Position numbers and translations under genes: made by a program
Notes under the pieces: model-generated
What the model was told of the DNA's origin: nothing
What the model saw: only the letters and a program-made list of their open reading frames with translations
Databases searched by the model: none
Assembly (NCBI RefSeq): GCF_028710345.1
Contig: NZ_JAQTUH010000007.1
Span: 62,001-126,000 of the forward strand
Source of the DNA: Sulfuricurvum sp.
Lineage (GTDB): Bacteria > Campylobacterota > Campylobacteria > Campylobacterales > Sulfurimonadaceae
Direction of reading: 5' to 3'
DNA: 64,000 bases
Shown here: in pieces, positions 43,668 through 52,601 of the stretch
How positions within the stretch are numbered: position 1 is the stretch's first letter
How the letters are laid out: each line of letters opens with the position of its first letter

Positions 43668-43700
43668 TTCCCACGTGAGAGAGAACGTGGGAATGAGGGG
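43668..43700. repeat. REP-like palindrome (family 1 variant)
   Basis: TTCCCACGT and ACGTGGGAA pair over 9 bp and are followed by TGAGGGG, the same flank (GGGAAnGAGG) as family 1 REPs. It sits just after the lipoprotein gene and may end its transcript. Confidence 0.55.
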
Positions 43701-43703
43701 GGA

Positions 43704-43859
43704 TTATTCCGTTTTCGCTTTGACGGATGTTGCCCCTTTGTTTACTTCCCCTTTACTCCATGTTGTTGCATTGGAGGTATCTTCTTTCATCCCTTTCCAG
43801 GTAGCCGAGCATCCTGTGCAGAGTAGTAATGCGATAGCGATAAGTAGTGTACGTTTCAT
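43704..43859 (-). CDS. Small entericidin-like lipoprotein
   Basis: A 51-residue frame with a lipoprotein signal peptide: MKRTLLIAIALLLCTGCSAT, lipobox LCTGC, then a charged hydrophilic tail ending VKAKTE. GGATC lies 6 nt before the ATG at 43859. Size and layout match entericidin-type or other small outer-membrane lipoproteins; sequence does not fix the role. Confidence 0.72.
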   Translation of the reverse strand: MKRTLLIAIALLLCTGCSATWKGMKEDTSNATTWSKGEVNKGATSVKAKTE

Positions 43860-43964
43860 GTTGATCCTTTTTTCGAATGAATTTAGATTATTGTATCATT
43901 TAAAATAACATATAATGTTAAATATTGTAACTAGACGTGGGAGGAAAGAATTTGAAATATAAAT

Positions 43965-44001
43965 AGTCTGCATTGCCACTCAGGAGAGTGGGAAAGAGGG
44001 A
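43965..44001. repeat. Degraded REP (family 1)
   Basis: TAGTCTGCATTGCCACTC-AGGA-GAGTGGGAAAGAGGGA keeps the AGTCTGCATT lead and the GGGAAnGAGGGA end of the intact family 1 unit at 45430-45471 with a shortened stem. Confidence 0.6.
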
Positions 44002-44050
44002 TGAATATATTATGCATATCATAAAATATTACTAATTTTTAGGGGATTTT

Positions 44051-44440
44051 ATGGCTGTTATGATTACCGACTTATGTATAAATTGTGACGCGTGTATCGA
44101 TGAATGTCCTGCGACCGCGATCGTCAGTGCTGATGATTCCCCGCTGAGCAGTGGAGAATACACTTACGTTAAGCCTGAAAAATGTATCGAGTGTGTGGAC
44201 TCTGCCGTACCGAAATGTGCCGATGTGTGTCCGACCGAGGGGTGCATCGTGTGGGATATGCCTTATACAGCTGAATATAACGACCATTTTGTAAACAGTG
44301 GCGAGTATGTGATCCGTGTTCATAAGAGCAAAGGGCTGATGTCTCCTGAAGTGAGTCCGATGCCGTGGCGTGAGAGTATCAGCATGGAGCAAAGAGAAGC
44401 TCGTGTGAGTGTCGGGGAGACGTTGAAGCTTTATAATTAG
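44051..44440 (+). CDS. 2[4Fe-4S] ferredoxin (YfhL-like)
   Basis: A 129-residue ferredoxin. The first cluster motif is CINCDACIDECPATAI (CxxCxxCxxxCP), the second KCIECVDSAVPKCADVCPTEG, with the longer spacing common in YfhL/Alvin-type ferredoxins. A C-terminal tail of about 50 residues follows. It would transfer single electrons at low potential in the cytoplasm. AGGGG lies 6 nt before the ATG. Confidence 0.9.
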   Translation: MAVMITDLCINCDACIDECPATAIVSADDSPLSSGEYTYVKPEKCIECVDSAVPKCADVCPTEGCIVWDMPYTAEYNDHFVNSGEYVIRVHKSKGLMSPEVSPMPWRESISMEQREARVSVGETLKLYN

Positions 44441-44488
44441 GGGTGTCTTTTCACGTTATAATCTTCAGAGACGATTATAGGAGAGCAA

Positions 44489-44869
44489 ATGAGCACAATA
44501 ATCATGCTGTTCGTATTACCGCTGGGGATTATCGTCTATTTTTGGGATCGCCGAAATTACGCACAGAGTCTTGAAATGTTTAGAGAGTATTGTGTCCAGA
44601 TGAACCATGCCGATTTCTCCGAGAATGAAAAAATGGATCGCATTGATGAGATGTTTTATCAAAACGGTTACACCCGTATCGAGCGTGATGATTCCAGACT
44701 TGTTGTAGAGAAAAAACATTTTAATATCGGAGTACTATTTATCTGTTTGGGGGCTTTGACCTATTTTGGACTATTTATCTATCTGATTTACTACCGTTTT
44801 TTTCTCAAAGCACGGAGGGTGATTGTGGATTTGGATGGGAAGGAAATTATGAGGGAAGGGAAAAGTTGA
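44489..44869 (+). CDS. Small membrane protein of unknown function
   Basis: A 126-residue protein with one N-terminal membrane helix (IIMLFVLPLGIIVYFW), a soluble middle of about 55 residues, and a second helix (FNIGVLFICLGALTYFGLFI YLIYY). GGAG lies 7 nt before the ATG. No family recognised. Confidence 0.65.
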   Translation: MSTIIMLFVLPLGIIVYFWDRRNYAQSLEMFREYCVQMNHADFSENEKMDRIDEMFYQNGYTRIERDDSRLVVEKKHFNIGVLFICLGALTYFGLFIYLIYYRFFLKARRVIVDLDGKEIMREGKS

Positions 44870-44927
44870 GAAGTTTTTGGATTGATTTTGTATAATGATT
44901 TGAATAAATTGAATAAAGATTTTTGAA

Positions 44928-45173
44928 ATGCAGCAAATTAACTGGAATAAATTTAAATTTTATAAACAAGAACGATCATCCCAGCTAGGAATGGATAATT
45001 TTCAGTTATTGATCGAGTTCATTCGTGGGTATTACCATATTGTGAATCTTGATGATATCTTTGATATTCTTGAAAATGATGATCTTTCACGCCAAATGTT
45101 AGAGAAGAGAGAGATTAAAAACTCTCTCAATTTGGAAAATTATCTGTACCGTTTACAGTTATCGGCAAAGTAA
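44928..45173 (+). CDS. Small protein of unknown function
   Basis: An 81-residue soluble protein opening MQQINWNKFKFYKQERSSQL, helical, with no motif recognised. A TATAAT box lies about 35 bp before the ATG. The 330 bp after it hold no gene, only two REP elements. Confidence 0.55.
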   Translation: MQQINWNKFKFYKQERSSQLGMDNFQLLIEFIRGYYHIVNLDDIFDILENDDLSRQMLEKREIKNSLNLENYLYRLQLSAK

Positions 45174-45242
45174 TCTGAAAAAGATATTATTTATTTCTTT
45201 GATCCTGCCGTAAATCTTTTCGATCACGAGCTCTGTCTTTTT

Positions 45243-45292
45243 CTCGCTCCTAAGCTCCAGCTTGGGAGTGTATATTATTAGTAACGAGGGAA
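45243..45292. repeat. REP/BIME remnant (family 1)
   Basis: CTCGCTCCTAAGCTCCAGCTTGGGAGTGTAT is intact, but its partner is reduced to GTAACGAGGGA: the palindrome between GT and AACGAGG is deleted. Confidence 0.75.
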
Positions 45293-45398
45293 CTGTGTAT
45301 TGTAGAAATATTAATAAAATAAGTATAAAAAAATAAAAATAAATTGAAAAAGTGGAATGATAGAGAGATCACAGTGCTTTAGGCATAATACGATTTTT

Positions 45399-45471
45399 CT
45401 CGCTCCCAAGCTCCAGTTTGGGAGTGTATACCATTAGTCTGCATTCCCAACGAGGACGTTGGGAACGAGGG
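45399..45471. repeat. REP/BIME pair (family 1), intact
   Basis: Contains both units in head-to-head order: CTCGCTCCCAAGCTCCAGTTTGGGAGTG and CATTCCCAACGAGGACGTTGGGAACGAG, separated by TATACCATTAGTCTG. The clearest copy of the family in the window. Confidence 0.85.
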
Positions 45472-45503
45472 AAAGATTTCAATTGAAGTAAAAATATATA
45501 GGT

Positions 45504-46055
45504 ATGTTTATGGAAGCGATATTAACTTTAAAATCAAAAAATATTCCAAGATATTATTCATCAATGATTTATGGACTCCCTGTTAGTCTCATTCTTCTTG
45601 TTTCAATAATTGATGACGCCAGTTTTAATAAAATTTTTATATTTTTTTTAGTGTTAGTTGGCTATCTGTATTATTTATCAACGTTTGATAAAAAAGTATT
45701 TAATGATGTTGAAATGTGCGAGACAATTAAAGTCTTTCAAGATCATATTCTTATTAATTCTCAATATAAGTTAGAGATAAAAGATATACAATGTAAAAGA
45801 AAATTTGGACCCTCTTATCCTCCCTCTGCTCGTTTAGTTTATCCTTTTTATGACTTTATTGAGATAAAAGACACAAATGACAGAATACTTTACGAGATTT
45901 ATTTTAAAGTCATTTGGCATGATGTATTCGATTATTCTTCATACAAATTTGTTGAACTAATAAATAGTCTTAAATTTAGGGTAGAAGCTATAGATAAAGG
46001 CAATGAAATGGTTACTAAGCTAAAACAACAATATAAACTAGCTGATGAGGGATAG
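45504..46055 (+). CDS. Membrane protein of unknown function
   Basis: A 183-residue protein with two membrane helices (YGLPVSLILLVSIIDD; IFIFFLVLVGYLYYLS) followed by a soluble domain of about 115 residues rich in aromatic and charged residues. It is very AT-rich. An ATG at 45510 is an alternative start. Lying beside REP elements and unlike its neighbours in base use, it may be acquired. Confidence 0.6.
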   Translation: MFMEAILTLKSKNIPRYYSSMIYGLPVSLILLVSIIDDASFNKIFIFFLVLVGYLYYLSTFDKKVFNDVEMCETIKVFQDHILINSQYKLEIKDIQCKRKFGPSYPPSARLVYPFYDFIEIKDTNDRILYEIYFKVIWHDVFDYSSYKFVELINSLKFRVEAIDKGNEMVTKLKQQYKLADEG

Positions 46056-46121
46056 GTATTCTATATTTTTACGCTCTATCTGAAAAAAAATAATTTTATC
46101 TTAAATATTCGTGATTTTTAA

Positions 46122-46152
46122 AGCTGGATTCCCGATCAAGTCGGGAATGACG
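46122..46152. repeat. Palindromic repeat (REP-like family 2)
   Basis: GGATTCCCGATCAAGTCGGGAATGACGG is a single palindrome of the family seen at 1847 and 3938, placed between convergent genes. Confidence 0.65.
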
Positions 46153-46168
46153 GGGAAGAGGGGATACC

Positions 46169-48049
46169 TTACAGCGCCTTAGCCATAATACGGTTAAGTC
46201 GTGCAATAAACCCTGCGGTATCCGCTAACGTTTCACCTTCATAAAGTTTTGCTTGATCGAGCAACACATGCGCCGCATCGTCGATGAGGTTCATATCAGC
46301 TGAATCGCTAAGTTTTTTAATCAACTCATGGTTCGGGTTGATTTGTAGGATCGGTTTCGGAGCTGGGAAATCTCCGCCCATTTGCCCGAACTGTTTCATC
46401 ATCTGCGCCATCATGTACCCTTGGTCTTCTTTATCGACTCTCAAGCACACCGCAGAATCGGTGAGATCAAACGTCGTTTCGACTTTCGATACGTTCTCTC
46501 CCAAAGCGTTTTGGAGCTGACCAACGAATGATTCCATCCCTTTAGCTTTCTCTTCGTGCTCTTTTTTCTCCTCTTCAGACTCTTCGAGTTTTGCATCCGA
46601 GACGTTTACGAATTTATAGTCGTTGTACTCGGTTACCATCGGGAATACGATGGTGTCGATCTCTTCGTTGAGGACGAGGACATCGATCCCTTTTGATTTG
46701 AAACGCTCTAGGGCAGGGGAGTTTTTGAGCATTTGGAGAGACATTTTGGCAGAGATATAATAGATCTCTTTTTTCTCAGCATCGACACCCTCGACGAATT
46801 TACTAAACATTACCGGCTCGGCAGAGTTTAAAGTATTGAGTTTGAGAAGCTCTAGGATACGCTCACGGTTGCCCATGTCGCTGTAAAGTCCCTCTTTGAG
46901 GACGTTTCCGAACTCTTTGTAGAACGCGTCGTATTTATCAGCGTCATTTTCAGCTACTTTTGCGAGTTCGCCCAACACTTTTTTAACCGATGCGTTTTTG
47001 ATTTTTGCCATAACGCGGTTACTTTGGAGGATTTCACGGCTGACGTTCAATGGAAGGTCGGCAGAGTCGATCACCCCGCGTAGGAAGCGGAGGTAAGTCG
47101 GCATAAGCTCTTTTTCATCGTCGGTGATAAAGACACGGTTGATGTAGAGTTTGATACCGCTTTGGTAATCGACGCGGTACAAGTCCATCGGTGCTTTTGA
47201 GGGGACGTAGAAGAGGGTGGTGTATTCTAATGTACCCTCCGCGCGATTGTGCATCCAGAGTAACGGCTCGCTGGAATCATGAGCGATACTGGAGTAGAAA
47301 TCTTTGTACTCTTCGTCGGTGATCTCTGATTTACTGATCGTCCACAATGCGTTGGCTTTGTTGATTTGTTTGTTGACAAGTTCGTTGTGACCTTTTTCCT
47401 CACCCTCGGCTGGGGCTACCCACTCCTCTTTGTCCATGTAGATCGGGAAAGGGATGTGGTTGGAGTATTTTTTAACGATGCTATCGATACGGTGAGTCTC
47501 TAAAAACTCGCTCTCATCGTCTTTGAGGTGCATGATGATGGTTGTACCGTGACTGTCGCGTTCTGCTGGTTCTAGGTCATATTCTGACCCCGCCATTGAG
47601 CTCCATTTGTAGGCTTGCTCTTCTCCCGCTTTACGAGAGATAACTTCGACTTTATCGGCTACCATAAACGACGCATAGAAACCGACACCGAACTGCCCGA
47701 TAAGGTTCGAATCTTTTTTCTGATCGCCTGAGAGTTTCTCTAAGAACGCTTTGGTTCCTGATTTCGCGATGGTTCCGAGGTTCTCTACGAGATCCGCTTC
47801 GTTCATCCCGATACCTGTATCACTGATCGTGAGGGTTTTGCCCTCTTTGTCGATGATGATGTCGATACGAGGGGCGAAGTTGACCCCTTTGTAGGCTTCG
47901 TCGGTGAGGACGAGCATGTTGAGTTTATCGAGTGCGTCGGAGCTGTTGGAAACCAACTCGCGGACGAAAATCTCTTTGTTCGAGTACAAAGAGTGGATCA
48001 TGAGATGCAAGATTTGTGAGACTTCAGTCTGAAACTGATGTTTTGCCAT
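46169..48049 (-). CDS. htpG: Chaperone HtpG (Hsp90)
   Basis: A 626-residue bacterial Hsp90. The GHKL ATPase motifs are RELVSNSSDALDKL, SDTGIGMN, GQFGVGFYASFMVAD and the later DSHGTTIIMHL. Middle-domain segments such as RVFITDDEKELMPTYLRFLRG and DLPLNVSREILQ are conserved. It is a dimeric ATP-driven chaperone in the cytoplasm. It stands alone, about 100 bp from truA, with AGGATAG-like ribosome site before the ATG. Confidence 0.96.
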   Translation of the reverse strand: MAKHQFQTEVSQILHLMIHSLYSNKEIFVRELVSNSSDALDKLNMLVLTDEAYKGVNFAPRIDIIIDKEGKTLTISDTGIGMNEADLVENLGTIAKSGTKAFLEKLSGDQKKDSNLIGQFGVGFYASFMVADKVEVISRKAGEEQAYKWSSMAGSEYDLEPAERDSHGTTIIMHLKDDESEFLETHRIDSIVKKYSNHIPFPIYMDKEEWVAPAEGEEKGHNELVNKQINKANALWTISKSEITDEEYKDFYSSIAHDSSEPLLWMHNRAEGTLEYTTLFYVPSKAPMDLYRVDYQSGIKLYINRVFITDDEKELMPTYLRFLRGVIDSADLPLNVSREILQSNRVMAKIKNASVKKVLGELAKVAENDADKYDAFYKEFGNVLKEGLYSDMGNRERILELLKLNTLNSAEPVMFSKFVEGVDAEKKEIYYISAKMSLQMLKNSPALERFKSKGIDVLVLNEEIDTIVFPMVTEYNDYKFVNVSDAKLEESEEEKKEHEEKAKGMESFVGQLQNALGENVSKVETTFDLTDSAVCLRVDKEDQGYMMAQMMKQFGQMGGDFPAPKPILQINPNHELIKKLSDSADMNLIDDAAHVLLDQAKLYEGETLADTAGFIARLNRIMAKAL

Positions 48050-48148
48050 ATGACTATCCTTAAAGGTTAAATTTTGAACTGTGATTGTAACGAAATAGTA
48101 TTAATAATGCAAGTGCTATCAAATAAGTTTAGTGTTAATGACTAAAGT

Positions 48149-48877
48149 TTAGTATTTAATATGTGTTAAATACAAACCGTTGTGCGGAGCGATATCGGTA
48201 GAGTACCGTTTGACACAGTTTAACTGCTCAATTAACTGCTCTTTCGTTGCTTTCCCCGCCGAGATACGGAGTAAAAAACCGACCATCAGACGGATTTGGG
48301 AACGTAAAAATCCATTTCCCTCGAAAACGAGGACAAAGTATCCTTTGTGCGAGTAGGCATAGGCGTGGTAGATGATACGGGTGAAGTGATCCATATCGTT
48401 ACCGCTTTTTTTGAACAGTTCAAAGCTGTGTGTCCCTTCGAAACATTTGATGGCATCGGTAATGAGTTCACGGTTCACATGGGGAACGAACGTGATGAAG
48501 TTATCCTCGAAAGGGTTAGTCGTCCCCTCTTTGATAATGTAGCGGTAGACGCGACGTTTGGCACTGTACCTCGCATGAAAATCATTCTCGACAAACTCGA
48601 TTTTTAAAATGCGAATCGAAGCGGGGAGTTGGAGGTTGAGCATCTCCAGTAGCCGTTGTAAGTCACTCCAAAACAGTGGGAGATCGATGTGCATCACTTG
48701 ATGTGTGGCGTGAACACCTCGATCGGTACGACCTGAGCCTTTGGGTGCGGAGTTGATTTTAAGCCGTTTGAGGGCGATGATGAGGGTGCCGATAACGGTT
48801 TCATGAGTAGTGGGTTGTTGTTGGGAACCCATAAATGCCGAGCCGTTATAACTCAGGGTGATTTTAGCACGGTTCAA
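48149..48877 (-). CDS. truA: tRNA pseudouridine(38-40) synthase TruA
   Basis: A 242-residue pseudouridine synthase with the catalytic Asp in GSGRTDRGVHATHQ and later conserved FHARYSAKRRVYRYII. It isomerises uridines 38-40 in the anticodon arm. It overlaps the LptF/LptG gene by 4 bp, in an operon that runs back to glmU. Confidence 0.95.
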   Translation of the reverse strand: MNRAKITLSYNGSAFMGSQQQPTTHETVIGTLIIALKRLKINSAPKGSGRTDRGVHATHQVMHIDLPLFWSDLQRLLEMLNLQLPASIRILKIEFVENDFHARYSAKRRVYRYIIKEGTTNPFEDNFITFVPHVNRELITDAIKCFEGTHSFELFKKSGNDMDHFTRIIYHAYAYSHKGYFVLVFEGNGFLRSQIRLMVGFLLRISAGKATKEQLIEQLNCVKRYSTDIAPHNGLYLTHIKY

Positions 48878-49899
48878 AAGCGGTTTCCTACGAGACGTTT
48901 ATAGATAAAATAGGTACCAACTAGCCACAAAAATGAAACCACAAAAATGGCATTAAAGGCAAGCCATTTTTGTACCGTGATGGCTACCGTATAAAAAATC
49001 ACAATAGAGACAAAAATCCATAAATAGATCCACCGTTTTTGGTGACGGGCATGGACGACTCCCAATGCGACAATAAGAAAGAGTGAGAGGAGAGGGAAAC
49101 AACTTAGAAGGCTATTGGTAACGAGTAGAGAATTTCGAAATTTTTGATCAATAGGTGCGGCGAGCCAATAGTCCTGTGTATTAGTATAAGCGACTTGATC
49201 TTTGGTGATTGAATCGTTGATGGTTAAGGTTTGATATTGCATACGGCGATATATTTCATTATCGTAGGTATACCCTTCTCCATTTTTTAGATGAAGTTGC
49301 AGTTGCCCCTGATTATTGGATAGTTCGGCATTGCTGGCTAATAAGAGAACTTCTTGATCTAAGTTTTTGTTAAATAATACAATGTCGCCATAGCTATGTT
49401 CTGCATTGTCGCTTTTGTTGATAAAGAGCATCCAATCGCCAAAATTATGTCCAAATTCGGATGCACTGAGGTTGAATTTAGCTTCTGCTTTTTTTTGAGC
49501 GAGAAAGTTTTTGGAAATCGATTTAATATAAGGGGTCACAACAATAAAATCGGTTAGCAATAGGATACTTAATAATAGTGAGGGGATAGCAAGTATCCGA
49601 ATCAAAAAAGTAGGAGAGATACCCAACGAAAAAACTACCACCATCTCATTGTCATTCGAGAGGCGATAGAGGGTAAGGATTGCTGCGATAATAAATGAGA
49701 TAGGGAGCGTGTAAAACAACAATTCAGGGAGTACAAATAGGTATAGTTTCCCCATTTCACCGAGTGTAAGCTGGATAATTGCGGTATAGGTGGCTAATTT
49801 GATTAAAAAAATAACCGATGCAATCACGAACAACGGGATAAAGATCGAGAAAAATAAAACGTTGAGATGGGAGTAGATATAGCCGCGTAATTTACCCAT
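48874..49899 (-). CDS. LptF/LptG-family permease
   Basis: A 341-residue protein with the YjgP/YjgQ plan: three N-terminal membrane helices, a periplasmic domain (about 120-245, LptC-like jelly roll) and three C-terminal helices. GEMGKLYLFVLPELLFYTLP and LSNDNEMVVVFSLGISP are conserved in the family. It would be one of the two subunits of the LptB2FG transporter that extracts lipopolysaccharide from the inner membrane. Confidence 0.87.
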   Translation of the reverse strand: MGKLRGYIYSHLNVLFFSIFIPLFVIASVIFLIKLATYTAIIQLTLGEMGKLYLFVLPELLFYTLPISFIIAAILTLYRLSNDNEMVVVFSLGISPTFLIRILAIPSLLLSILLLTDFIVVTPYIKSISKNFLAQKKAEAKFNLSASEFGHNFGDWMLFINKSDNAEHSYGDIVLFNKNLDQEVLLLASNAELSNNQGQLQLHLKNGEGYTYDNEIYRRMQYQTLTINDSITKDQVAYTNTQDYWLAAPIDQKFRNSLLVTNSLLSCFPLLSLFLIVALGVVHARHQKRWIYLWIFVSIVIFYTVAITVQKWLAFNAIFVVSFLWLVGTYFIYKRLVGNRF

Positions 49900-50644
49900 A
49901 TAAACCTACTAAATAAGCTGTTACATAGGTATCAAACATCAGGACAATCCACGTTGCCATCGCTAGAAACGGAATAAATGGGAGTTGTTGAGAATTTTCA
50001 TCCTCTTTGTTTTGGGTAAGTAGTAATGCAGGTAATGCTAAAAGGGCGGAGAGAAAGATAGCTACAAGGGCAAGTTTTACCCCTAAGATAGCCCCCATGG
50101 TAGCGGCAATCATGATATCGGCTTCTCCCATCGCCTCTTTTTTAATAGCGTAGGAGAGGTAAAAACGGAGCAATGTAAATCCACCGGCAAAGAGGAGGGC
50201 ATTGGTAAAGTTATAGCCCACTTGTCCGAGAGAAGTTGCACTCAATATTGCAAATGTTAATGCTGAGAGATTGAGACTATCAGGTACCATTTTGTAGTAA
50301 AAATCGATCACCGAGAGGGAGAGTAAGAGGGTAAAAACCAGCGCAATACCAAACGCTTGGAAAGTAACTCCCAATTTGAGTGCGGTAAAAATAAAGATAA
50401 GTCCTGCCAAAGTTTCAACGATAGGGTATTGTACAGAAATTTTCTCACCGCAAAACCCACATTTCCCCCGTAAAAAGAGCCATGAGAGGATAGGTACATT
50501 GTGCCAAGCTCGAAGAGGAGTATTACAGCTCATACAGTGTGAAGCGGGAAAAGATACACTCTCATCACGTGGTGTACGGACAATCAATACATTCATAAAC
50601 GAGCCGATAGCGGCACCCAAGATAAAAATAAATAACCATTCCAT
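49892..50644 (-). CDS. Prepilin peptidase (A24 family)
   Basis: A 250-residue membrane enzyme. The N-terminal domain has the two CxxC pairs (CMSCNTPL, CGFCGEK), followed by about seven membrane helices. Candidate catalytic aspartates lie in IDFYYKMVPD and GEADIMIAA. It cleaves and can N-methylate type IV prepilins or pseudopilins. No pilin gene is nearby. It touches the uppS start and overlaps the LptF/LptG gene by 8 bp. Confidence 0.9.
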   Translation of the reverse strand: MEWLFIFILGAAIGSFMNVLIVRTPRDESVSFPASHCMSCNTPLRAWHNVPILSWLFLRGKCGFCGEKISVQYPIVETLAGLIFIFTALKLGVTFQAFGIALVFTLLLSLSVIDFYYKMVPDSLNLSALTFAILSATSLGQVGYNFTNALLFAGGFTLLRFYLSYAIKKEAMGEADIMIAATMGAILGVKLALVAIFLSALLALPALLLTQNKEDENSQQLPFIPFLAMATWIVLMFDTYVTAYLVGLYG

Positions 50645-51324
50645 TAGTTCACTCCTCCAAAACGACGTTCAATTTTTTTAAATTGCGAGATAATTTGACC
50701 GAGTTCGTCACTCGTAAACTCAGGCCACAGTGTATCGGTGAAAAAGAGTTCCGCATAGGCTGATTGCCACAACAAAAAGTTGGAGATGCGGTGATCTCCT
50801 CCTGTTCGGATAAGTAAATCGACATCTATTTCACAATCAAGATGTGCTGTGAGTGACTCTATCGTAATCGATTCATTCGATGTTTGTAGTGTGTGAACCG
50901 CACGGAGTATCTCATCGCGTCCTCCGTAATTGAGAGCGAGATTTTGGACTAATCCGGTGCACCCTTCGGTTTCTTCACGCACCGATTCGATGGTTTGGTG
51001 CAATGAAGGTGAAAAAACAGATAAATCACCGATAGGGTGAAAACGGATGTTGTTGTCGAGATAGGTTGGAAGCTCTTTTTTGAGATATTTTTCCAACAGT
51101 TTCATTAAAAACTCAACTTCAAGCTTCGGGCGTTTCCAATTTTCGGTGCTAAAAGCATAGAGGGTGAGATGGGTGATCTCAGGATGTGCCGCACAATAGG
51201 TGGTAATGGTGCGTACGGTTTCAGATCCCTTCTCATGTCCTGCACTACGGTTTTTCCCCTGAGCTTCTGCCCATCGTCCGTTTCCATCCATAATGATTGC
51301 GATATGGCGCGGTTGATTACTCAT
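50644..51324 (-). CDS. uppS: Undecaprenyl diphosphate synthase
   Basis: A 226-residue cis-prenyltransferase: HIAIIMDGNGRWAE with the catalytic Asp, then LYAFSTENWKRP and the C-terminal DLLIRTGGDHRISNFLLWQSAYAELFF. It makes the lipid carrier for peptidoglycan and O-antigen. In one operon with coaBC and glmU. Confidence 0.95.
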   Translation of the reverse strand: MSNQPRHIAIIMDGNGRWAEAQGKNRSAGHEKGSETVRTITTYCAAHPEITHLTLYAFSTENWKRPKLEVEFLMKLLEKYLKKELPTYLDNNIRFHPIGDLSVFSPSLHQTIESVREETEGCTGLVQNLALNYGGRDEILRAVHTLQTSNESITIESLTAHLDCEIDVDLLIRTGGDHRISNFLLWQSAYAELFFTDTLWPEFTSDELGQIISQFKKIERRFGGVN

Positions 51325-52601
51325 AAGGATTCGGCTTGTTGTACTATTTTTTCGGCAAGGTCAAATTTGTTGTGGCGACCCAAATCAATTTCATCCTCTT
51401 TGGTGATGAACGTAATGCTATTTTTGTCTCCGCCAAAACTTTTTGCATCTTCGAGAAGGTTGTAACACACCGCATCGACCTCTTTTGTCATTAGAAGTGC
51501 TTTGGCATTGTTTAGCCCCTCTTGACTATCCATCTCCGCTTTAAAGGCTATGGTGGTAACACCCTCTCGATCTTTGGTAAGTGTACTTAAAATATCTGAT
51601 GTTTGTTTGAGCTCAACTTGCCACTTTTCCCCTAACATCGATTTTTTGAGCTTCCCTTGTTGCGGGAATGCGGGGGTAAAATCCGCAACGGCGGCAACCA
51701 TAAACAAAAAGGGGCGTTTTTGTATGAGTTGAATCGATTCGGTGGTGTTGAGTGAAGGTTTAGAGAGTTTCCCTTTTTTAGCAACGCGGAGGGCATCTTG
51801 GGTATATTCTAACATCTCCTTGGCATCGTCTACTTCTATCGTGTAGATACTTTTTGGGAGTCCATCGTTACCTTTGGTTGTGATGTAGCAGACATCGGCA
51901 CCTTTGAGATAGAGTGAGAGAGCAATAGCTTTTGCCATTTTTCCCGAAGAGAAGTTAGAGATATAACGCACTTCATCGATTTTTTCTCGTGTTCCGCCAC
52001 CGGTAACCACAACGCGCCGATCTTCCCAAAATGGCTCTTTGAGTAATATTTTTGCCGTCTCAAAAAATATATCTATCGGTTCTGCCATCGCACCATCCCC
52101 GACTACTTGACACGCTAACTCTTTGGTCTGGGTGTTGAGTATCTCATAATTAGCGATAGCGAGCATTTTCATGGATGCTTGGATCATCGGATTATGGATC
52201 ATATTGGTGTTGGCTGAGGGGGCGAGTAATTTTACACCTGAAAATGCGAGGGCACATTGGGTGAGGATGGTATCGGCGATGCCGTTGGCGAGTTTGGCGA
52301 TGGTATTGGCGGTCGCGGGGGCGATAACCATAATATCAGCGTTTTGGGAGAGTTGGATATGGTTAAAATCATCTCCTGCCCACGATTCGTTTGTGTCGTC
52401 CAGTACACGATTTCGACTCAGTGCTTCAAAACTGAGCGGTTGGACAAACTTTTTAGCCGCAGGGCTCATCACTACATGCACCTCTGCTCCTGCTTTGATG
52501 TAGAGGCGGAGGAGTTCGAGCGATTTGTACGCTGCAATAGAGCCTGTCACACCAAGGAGAATTTTTTTACCTGCCAAAAGGTTGGAAGGGATATTCATCA
52601 T
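51321..52601 (-). CDS. coaBC: Bifunctional phosphopantothenoylcysteine decarboxylase/synthase CoaBC
   Basis: A 426-residue fusion. CoaC part: GVTGSIAAYKSLELLRLYIK, FMN-binding, with NTNMIHNPMIQ near 130. CoaB part from about residue 185: VVTGGGTREKIDEVRYISNFSSGKMA and later AAVADFTPAF. It converts 4'-phosphopantothenate with cysteine and then decarboxylates the product in coenzyme A synthesis. It overlaps glmU by 4 bp and uppS by 4 bp. Confidence 0.94.
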   Translation of the reverse strand: MMNIPSNLLAGKKILLGVTGSIAAYKSLELLRLYIKAGAEVHVVMSPAAKKFVQPLSFEALSRNRVLDDTNESWAGDDFNHIQLSQNADIMVIAPATANTIAKLANGIADTILTQCALAFSGVKLLAPSANTNMIHNPMIQASMKMLAIANYEILNTQTKELACQVVGDGAMAEPIDIFFETAKILLKEPFWEDRRVVVTGGGTREKIDEVRYISNFSSGKMAKAIALSLYLKGADVCYITTKGNDGLPKSIYTIEVDDAKEMLEYTQDALRVAKKGKLSKPSLNTTESIQLIQKRPFLFMVAAVADFTPAFPQQGKLKKSMLGEKWQVELKQTSDILSTLTKDREGVTTIAFKAEMDSQEGLNNAKALLMTKEVDAVCYNLLEDAKSFGGDKNSITFITKEDEIDLGRHNKFDLAEKIVQQAESL

